NCBI GenBank assembly: GCA_028293005.1
Contig: JAQGLH010000088.1
Coordinates: 1 to 9,335, forward strand
Source of the DNA: Alphaproteobacteria bacterium
GTDB lineage: Bacteria; Pseudomonadota; Alphaproteobacteria; Sphingomonadales; Sphingomonadaceae
Reading direction: 5' to 3'
DNA: 9,335 nucleotides
A model generated the notes under the pieces. The model was not told where the DNA came from and searched no databases. It saw only the letters and a program-made list of their open reading frames with translations. Positions 6,212 through 9,335 of the stretch are shown here, piece after piece (the stretch's first letter is position 1; every line of letters begins with the position of its first letter). Both the position numbers and the translations under genes were made by a program.

Positions 6212-7375
6212 TTACCCGGCGCGCTGGTTGAAGCGGCGGCCTGCCAGCGCCGCCGCAATATTGACCTTCTGGATGTCGATCGCACCGCCCGCGATGCCCC
6301 AGCCCCAGCTATCGCGCAGCCGCCGCTCCATGGGGAATTCCTTCGAATAGCCGTAAGCGCCCATCAGCTGGACGGCATTGCCCGTGACTTCGCGCGCGGC
6401 TTCGTTCGAGAAGCATTTGGCCAGTGAGGAATCGAGGATCGAGGGCAGCGCGGCGCCCGAATTGGCGGCGGCGCGGTAGATCAAAAGACGCGATGCTTCG
6501 ACCCTCATCGCCATGTCGGCGAGCTTGAGCTGGACCGCCTGGAATTCGATCAGCGGCCGCCCGAACTGCTTGCGCTGCTCGACATAGACGAGCACGTCCT
6601 CGAGCGCGCCGGACGCCTGCGCAAGCGCCATCGTCGCGTTGCCGCAGCGCTCGAGATCGAACGCCTCCATCAGCCGCCGAAAGCCGCCGGCGGGAACGAT
6701 GACATTGTCGAGCGGCACCTCGACATCATCGAAATGGAGGTCGGCCGACGGGATCCCGCGGAAGCCCATCAGGCTTTCGGCCGCGCCCGCGCTGAAGCCC
6801 TTCATCTCCTTTTCGACCAGCACCGCACCGATGCCCTTGGCACCGGGCTCGTCGGAGAGGCGGCAATAGACGACATAGCCGTCGGCATGGCCGCCGCCGG
6901 AACACCAGCGCTTGCTGCCGTTGAGCAGGATCATGCCGTCCTTCTCGACCCCGCGCGTTCGAAGATCGGACAGAGCCGAGCCGGCCTCGGACTCCGACAT
7001 CGCAACGGCGATGATCTTCTCGCCGGCGCAGACCGCCGGGACGATGCGCCGGCGGAGCGAGTCCGAGCCGAAGCGCTCGACCGCGCGCACCGGCCCGACC
7101 GAAGATTCGAAGATCGGGAACGCGACCGCCGAGGAAATTTGCGCGAATTGCTCGAGCACGAGCAATGCCTCGATGTTGCCGAGCCCCATCCCGCCGAGGC
7201 TCTCGGGCACGTTGATCCCGAGGAAGCCAAGCTCGGCATAGCGGCGGACGAGATCGCGCGACGGCGGCACGTTGCGCGCTTCGCAGTCGGCGGCGATCGC
7301 CGGAAGCTCCGCGCGTGCGAACCTGCGCGCCGCGTCTCGCAATTCGGCCTGCTCCGCGCTGAGATTGAAATCCAT
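6212..7375 (-). CDS. Acyl-CoA dehydrogenase (isovaleryl-CoA-type placement of catalytic Glu)
   Basis: FAD enzyme that introduces an alpha,beta double bond into an acyl-CoA, passing electrons to ETF; cytoplasmic; 387 residues, normal for the family. N-terminal helical domain from MDFNLSAEQAELRD; mid-domain FAD/substrate motif VAMSESEAGSALSD at 124-137; LNGSKRWCSGGGHADGYVV at 151-169; C-terminal domain with ERKQFG-like EQRKQFGRPL at 266-275 and QLMGAYGYSKEFPMERRLRDSW at 336-357. The usual catalytic Glu of the YEGT motif is absent (IAGGA, G363), but the DLER motif places E242 where isovaleryl-CoA dehydrogenase has its base. The start at 7375 has AAGGA seven bases upstream and gives the typical N terminus; an ATG at 7408 is possible but lies further from the family start. 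It follows the oxidoreductase gene by 45 nt and is the last gene of the TetR-headed operon. Substrate unknown, perhaps branched or aryl-substituted acyl-CoA. Confidence 0.94.
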   Translation of the reverse strand: MDFNLSAEQAELRDAARRFARAELPAIAADCEARNVPPSRDLVRRYAELGFLGINVPESLGGMGLGNIEALLVLEQFAQISSAVAFPIFESSVGPVRAVERFGSDSLRRRIVPAVCAGEKIIAVAMSESEAGSALSDLRTRGVEKDGMILLNGSKRWCSGGGHADGYVVYCRLSDEPGAKGIGAVLVEKEMKGFSAGAAESLMGFRGIPSADLHFDDVEVPLDNVIVPAGGFRRLMEAFDLERCGNATMALAQASGALEDVLVYVEQRKQFGRPLIEFQAVQLKLADMAMRVEASRLLIYRAAANSGAALPSILDSSLAKCFSNEAAREVTGNAVQLMGAYGYSKEFPMERRLRDSWGWGIAGGAIDIQKVNIAAALAGRRFNQRAG

Positions 7376-7420
7376 CTTCGGTTCCTTGTGGCTTCTGGCG
7401 GCCGCCATGGCCCGGCCGCT

Positions 7421-8449
7421 TCAAATGTCGATGCAGATCTTGCCGAAATGCGCGCCGCTTTCCTGATGGCGGAAGGCGTCGGCGAGGCGCTCGAGCGGGA
7501 AATGGCTGTCGATCACCGGGCGGATGCCGTGCGTCTCGATGAAGCGCGTCATCCCGACCTGGTCGGCACCGCTGCCGACCGCAAGCCCCTGCACGCGGAG
7601 CTGCTTGGTCATCAGCAAGGCTGTCGTCACCGGCGCGGCAAGGCCGGCGAGGATTCCGACCAGAGCGATATGCCCGCCGACCCGCGTCGCGCTCATCGAC
7701 TGGTCGAGCGTCCCCGCGCCGCCAATCTCGATGACGTGATCGACTCCGACGCCGTTCGTCAGCCGCTTCGCCGCATCGCCCCAGCGTTCGGTCTTGCGGT
7801 AATTGATCAGATGGTCGGCGCCGAGCGCCCCGAGCCGTTCGAGCTTCGCATCGGACGATGAGGTGGCGATGACGGTCGCGCCCGCCGCCTTCGCGAATTG
7901 CAGCGCGAAGATCGACACGCCGCCGCTCCCCATGATCAGCACGGTCTCGCCGGCGGCCAGCGGACCATCGACCATCAGCGCGCGCCAGGCGGTCACCCCT
8001 GCGCAGGTCAAGGTCGCGGCCTCGGCCGCCGAATAGCCGCGCGGCGCCGGTGTGAACGCGCTCACCGACTTCACCGTCCATTCGCAGGCGAAGCCATCGG
8101 CCTTGTCGCCGGGCGCATCCTCGCGAATGTCGCGCCGCGGCGGCCCCGCGTCCCAATGCGGAAAGAAACGGCTGAACAGATGATCGCCGGGGGCGACCGC
8201 GGCGACGCCCTCGCCGAGAGCCGTCACCTCTCCGGCGCCATCCGAGAGCAGGATCATCCCATCGGGCACCGGCAGCCGCCCGCCCGCGACCACATAATCA
8301 TGATAGTTGAGCGAGCTCGCCCTCAGCCTCAGCTGGATCTCACCGGGGCCGGGCTGCGGGATCTCGGCGGTTTCCATGGCGAGCGCATCGAGCGACACCG
8401 GATGGCGCGCGCGGATGACGCGCATTTGCCGGTCAGCCGATCGATCCAT
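7421..8449 (-). CDS. Medium-chain (MDR) NAD(P)-dependent oxidoreductase, quinone-oxidoreductase-like, no zinc ligands
   Basis: Alcohol dehydrogenase/quinone oxidoreductase superfamily, 342 residues. The N-terminal GroES-like domain contains SSLNYHDYVVAGG (45-57) and DGAGEVTALGEGVAAVAPGD (70-89). The Rossmann domain has G174-S-G-G-V-S, then AQxAKAxGA-like FALQFAKAAGATVIATSSSDAKLERLGALGADHLINY. The cysteine of the zinc-binding GxCHxD motif is replaced (SLNYHD), and there is no structural-zinc cysteine cluster, so this is a zinc-independent reductase rather than a classical alcohol dehydrogenase. Serines 197-199 after the second beta strand suggest NADPH over NADH (inference). The start at 8449 is chosen because AAGGAG lies seven bases upstream; it overlaps the end of the TetR gene by 17 nt, so the two are probably translated in a coupled way. 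Substrate could be an enone, quinone or alcohol and is not determined. Confidence 0.93.
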   Translation of the reverse strand: MDRSADRQMRVIRARHPVSLDALAMETAEIPQPGPGEIQLRLRASSLNYHDYVVAGGRLPVPDGMILLSDGAGEVTALGEGVAAVAPGDHLFSRFFPHWDAGPPRRDIREDAPGDKADGFACEWTVKSVSAFTPAPRGYSAAEAATLTCAGVTAWRALMVDGPLAAGETVLIMGSGGVSIFALQFAKAAGATVIATSSSDAKLERLGALGADHLINYRKTERWGDAAKRLTNGVGVDHVIEIGGAGTLDQSMSATRVGGHIALVGILAGLAAPVTTALLMTKQLRVQGLAVGSGADQVGMTRFIETHGIRPVIDSHFPLERLADAFRHQESGAHFGKICIDI

Positions 8450-9092
8450 CTTGCCGCTCCTTGGTCGCTTCCTTGCCATGCAGTCGGCGAAATTCGGCTA
8501 CCGAGCAATTGAGAACGACCGAGCAGATCTGATCGGCCAATGCATCCATCTGCTCGCCGTCGAGCGAATGCGCCCATGTGCTGGTCCAGTTGAGGCCAGG
8601 CAGGAGCAGGTGCCGAAGCACTTCGGCATCGCTCCTCAGGAGACCGGCCTCGTTCAAGCGGCGCAGCGTCTCGCGCCAGATTCCACGATATTCCTCGTTG
8701 CGCGTCCGCAGCCGCTCACGCGCCTCGACGCTGAGCTTGGACCATTCCGAGGTCCAGACGTGATGGATATGCCCCATCTCGCCATAGACGATGCCGAGAT
8801 GCGCGCGCACCAGCCGCTGGACCCGCGCGAGAGGCGTAAAATCGGCGCCCATCGCGTTGCGGATGACGCCAAGGCCGTGCTCGACGCCAACCTGGATGAT
8901 CGCTTCGAGCAGGTCGTTCTTGCTGGGGAAATAATGGAAGAGCGTGGCCGAGGTCAGCCCCATCTCCTTGGCGATATCGCGGACGGTCGTCCCTTCATAC
9001 CCCAGCTCGGCCATTCGCCGCGCGGCGACGGCGATGAATTGTCCACCGCGCCGCTCGCGGCCTTCGGTGACCTTCGCTTTGGATCTCGGCAT
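8433..9092 (-). CDS. TetR-family transcriptional regulator
   Basis: One-component repressor family protein of 219 residues. The N-terminal DNA-binding domain is typical: FIAVAARRMAELGYEGTTVRDIAKEMGLTSATLFHYFPSKNDLLEAII (19-66), with the recognition helix around TSATLFHYF. The C-terminal ligand domain carries a GIVYGEMGHIHHVWTSEWSKLS segment (100-121) and LNEAGLLRSDAEVLRHLLLPGLNWTSTWAH (146-175), reminiscent of the KstR2-type C-terminal domain, members of which sense CoA thioesters; that resemblance is from memory and weak. The start at 9092 (MPRSKAK) has GGGGG four bases upstream; an ATG at 9152 would add a 20-residue Pro/Gly-rich leader reaching into the palindrome and is less likely. It is the first gene of an operon with the MDR oxidoreductase and the acyl-CoA dehydrogenase, so it most likely represses its own operon in response to an intermediate. 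Confidence 0.93.
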   Translation of the reverse strand: MPRSKAKVTEGRERRGGQFIAVAARRMAELGYEGTTVRDIAKEMGLTSATLFHYFPSKNDLLEAIIQVGVEHGLGVIRNAMGADFTPLARVQRLVRAHLGIVYGEMGHIHHVWTSEWSKLSVEARERLRTRNEEYRGIWRETLRRLNEAGLLRSDAEVLRHLLLPGLNWTSTWAHSLDGEQMDALADQICSVVLNCSVAEFRRLHGKEATKERQDGSIG

Positions 9093-9140
9093 CTTGCCCC
9101 CGGGTCGTGCGAGCGGTTCTGGTGACGGGTTCGCTTGTCC

Positions 9141-9159
9141 GGCAGGGTTCAACCCTGCC
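9141..9159. promoter_or_regulatory. Perfect 19-bp palindrome, candidate TetR operator (or terminator stem of the upstream gene)
   Basis: GGCAGGGTTCAACCCTGCC has perfect 9-bp arms around a single central base. It lies 49 bp upstream of the TetR start and 20 bp downstream of the aldo/keto reductase stop. A palindrome of this size in front of an autoregulated TetR gene is the usual form of an operator. As RNA it could also form a 7-bp stem with a 5-nt loop, but no U run follows in the minus direction, which makes a simple intrinsic terminator less likely. Confidence 0.55.
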
Positions 9160-9178
9160 CCGCCGCAGCGATAGCGCC

Positions 9179-9335
9179 TCAGTGCTCGCTGTCGAGGTGC
9201 GCCATCATCGGCGTCGGATAGCGGTCACCCGCCGCCGCGCCTTTCGGGACGGCTTGCTCGATCGCGGCAATCTCCTGTTCGTCGAGCGTCACGTCGAGGC
9301 TGCCCAGCGCCTCGGCGAGGCGATCGCGGCGGCGG
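9179..9335 (-). CDS. Aldo/keto reductase, C-terminal end only
   Basis: An open frame enters from the right edge and stops at TGA (9181-9179). The visible 51 residues read RRRDRLAEALGSLDVTLDEQ and continue through EIAAIEQAVPKGAAAGDRYP to a TPMMAHLDSEH end. This matches the C terminus of bacterial aldo/keto reductases, where an arginine-rich loop that contacts NADPH is followed by a helix (LAEALGSLDVTL) and an LDEQEIAAIEQAVP segment, ending in AAGDRYP...MAHLDSE. The cofactor-binding barrel and the catalytic Asp/Tyr/Lys/His residues lie outside the window. The gene is codirectional with the TetR operon and ends 86 bp before it, so read-through is possible. Confidence is limited by the short stretch. 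Confidence 0.78.
   Translation of the reverse strand, partial: RRRDRLAEALGSLDVTLDEQEIAAIEQAVPKGAAAGDRYPTPMMAHLDSEH

Noticed and set aside
6726..8156. 476-codon minus-strand frame over the dehydrogenase and reductase genes
   Set aside because: It is an out-of-frame shadow running through two real genes and is almost pure Arg/Gly/Ala.
1..9335. Searched for CRISPR arrays, tRNA or rRNA genes, insertion sequences and phage or defence genes
   Set aside because: No spaced direct repeats, cloverleaf-like segments, transposase frames or terminal inverted repeats were found; the window consists of ordinary metabolic and regulatory genes.

Overview
The window is GC-rich (clearly above 60 % by eye). 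It reads like an accessory or catabolic segment of an alphaproteobacterial chromosome or megaplasmid. A sphingomonad (Sphingomonas, Sphingobium, Novosphingobium type) is the best guess, for three reasons: the ring-hydroxylating oxygenase subunits have no dedicated ferredoxin or reductase beside them, a CCCCCTCCC/GGGAGGGGG hairpin of a kind common between sphingomonad genes is present, and the codon use is rich in GC-ending codons. This assignment is inference; no rRNA or other phylogenetic marker is present.

Left part (1-2519, minus strand): an aromatic-ring dioxygenase operon, read right to left. A Rieske alpha subunit (2519 to 1128) overlaps its beta subunit (1138 to 602) by 11 nt. A second, clearly different Rieske alpha subunit follows 24 nt later (577 to beyond the left edge). 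All three have good Shine-Dalgarno sequences. A 177-bp control region (2520-2696) lies upstream. It holds a textbook -24/-12 sigma-54 promoter pointing into the operon (TGGCACG-N4-TTGCT) and a 16-bp palindrome, TTGACATGTACGTCAA, that resembles the XylR/DmpR enhancer site. The divergent gene (2697-4343, plus) encodes exactly the matching regulator: a XylR/DmpR-class sigma-54 activator with aromatic-sensing, V4R, AAA+ and Fis-type DNA-binding domains. Sensor, enhancer, promoter and target enzyme are therefore all visible, and this is the most informative part of the window.

Middle (4350-6169): an NmrA/HSCARG-like NAD(P)-binding protein (minus) converges on the activator gene with only 6 bp between the stop codons. 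It is separated by a 275-bp divergent gap from a plus-strand gene for an exported cyclophilin-type peptidyl-prolyl isomerase.

Right part (6212-9335, minus strand): a hairpin separates the isomerase from a second catabolic operon. In order of transcription this is a TetR-family regulator (9092 to 8433), a medium-chain NAD(P)-dependent oxidoreductase lacking zinc ligands (8449 to 7421, overlapping the regulator by 17 nt), and an acyl-CoA dehydrogenase (7375 to 6212) whose catalytic glutamate appears to sit in the isovaleryl-CoA dehydrogenase position. The C-terminal end of an aldo/keto reductase (minus) enters from the right edge. A perfect 9+1+9 palindrome lies between it and the TetR gene and is a candidate operator or terminator.

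Taken together, the window encodes oxidative attack on an aromatic ring under effector-dependent sigma-54 control, next to a separately regulated set of redox enzymes that could process alcohol/ketone or CoA-linked intermediates. The substrate of neither operon can be read from the sequence. All gene families are known; the parts worth a second look are the regulatory architecture and the alpha-beta-alpha oxygenase arrangement.
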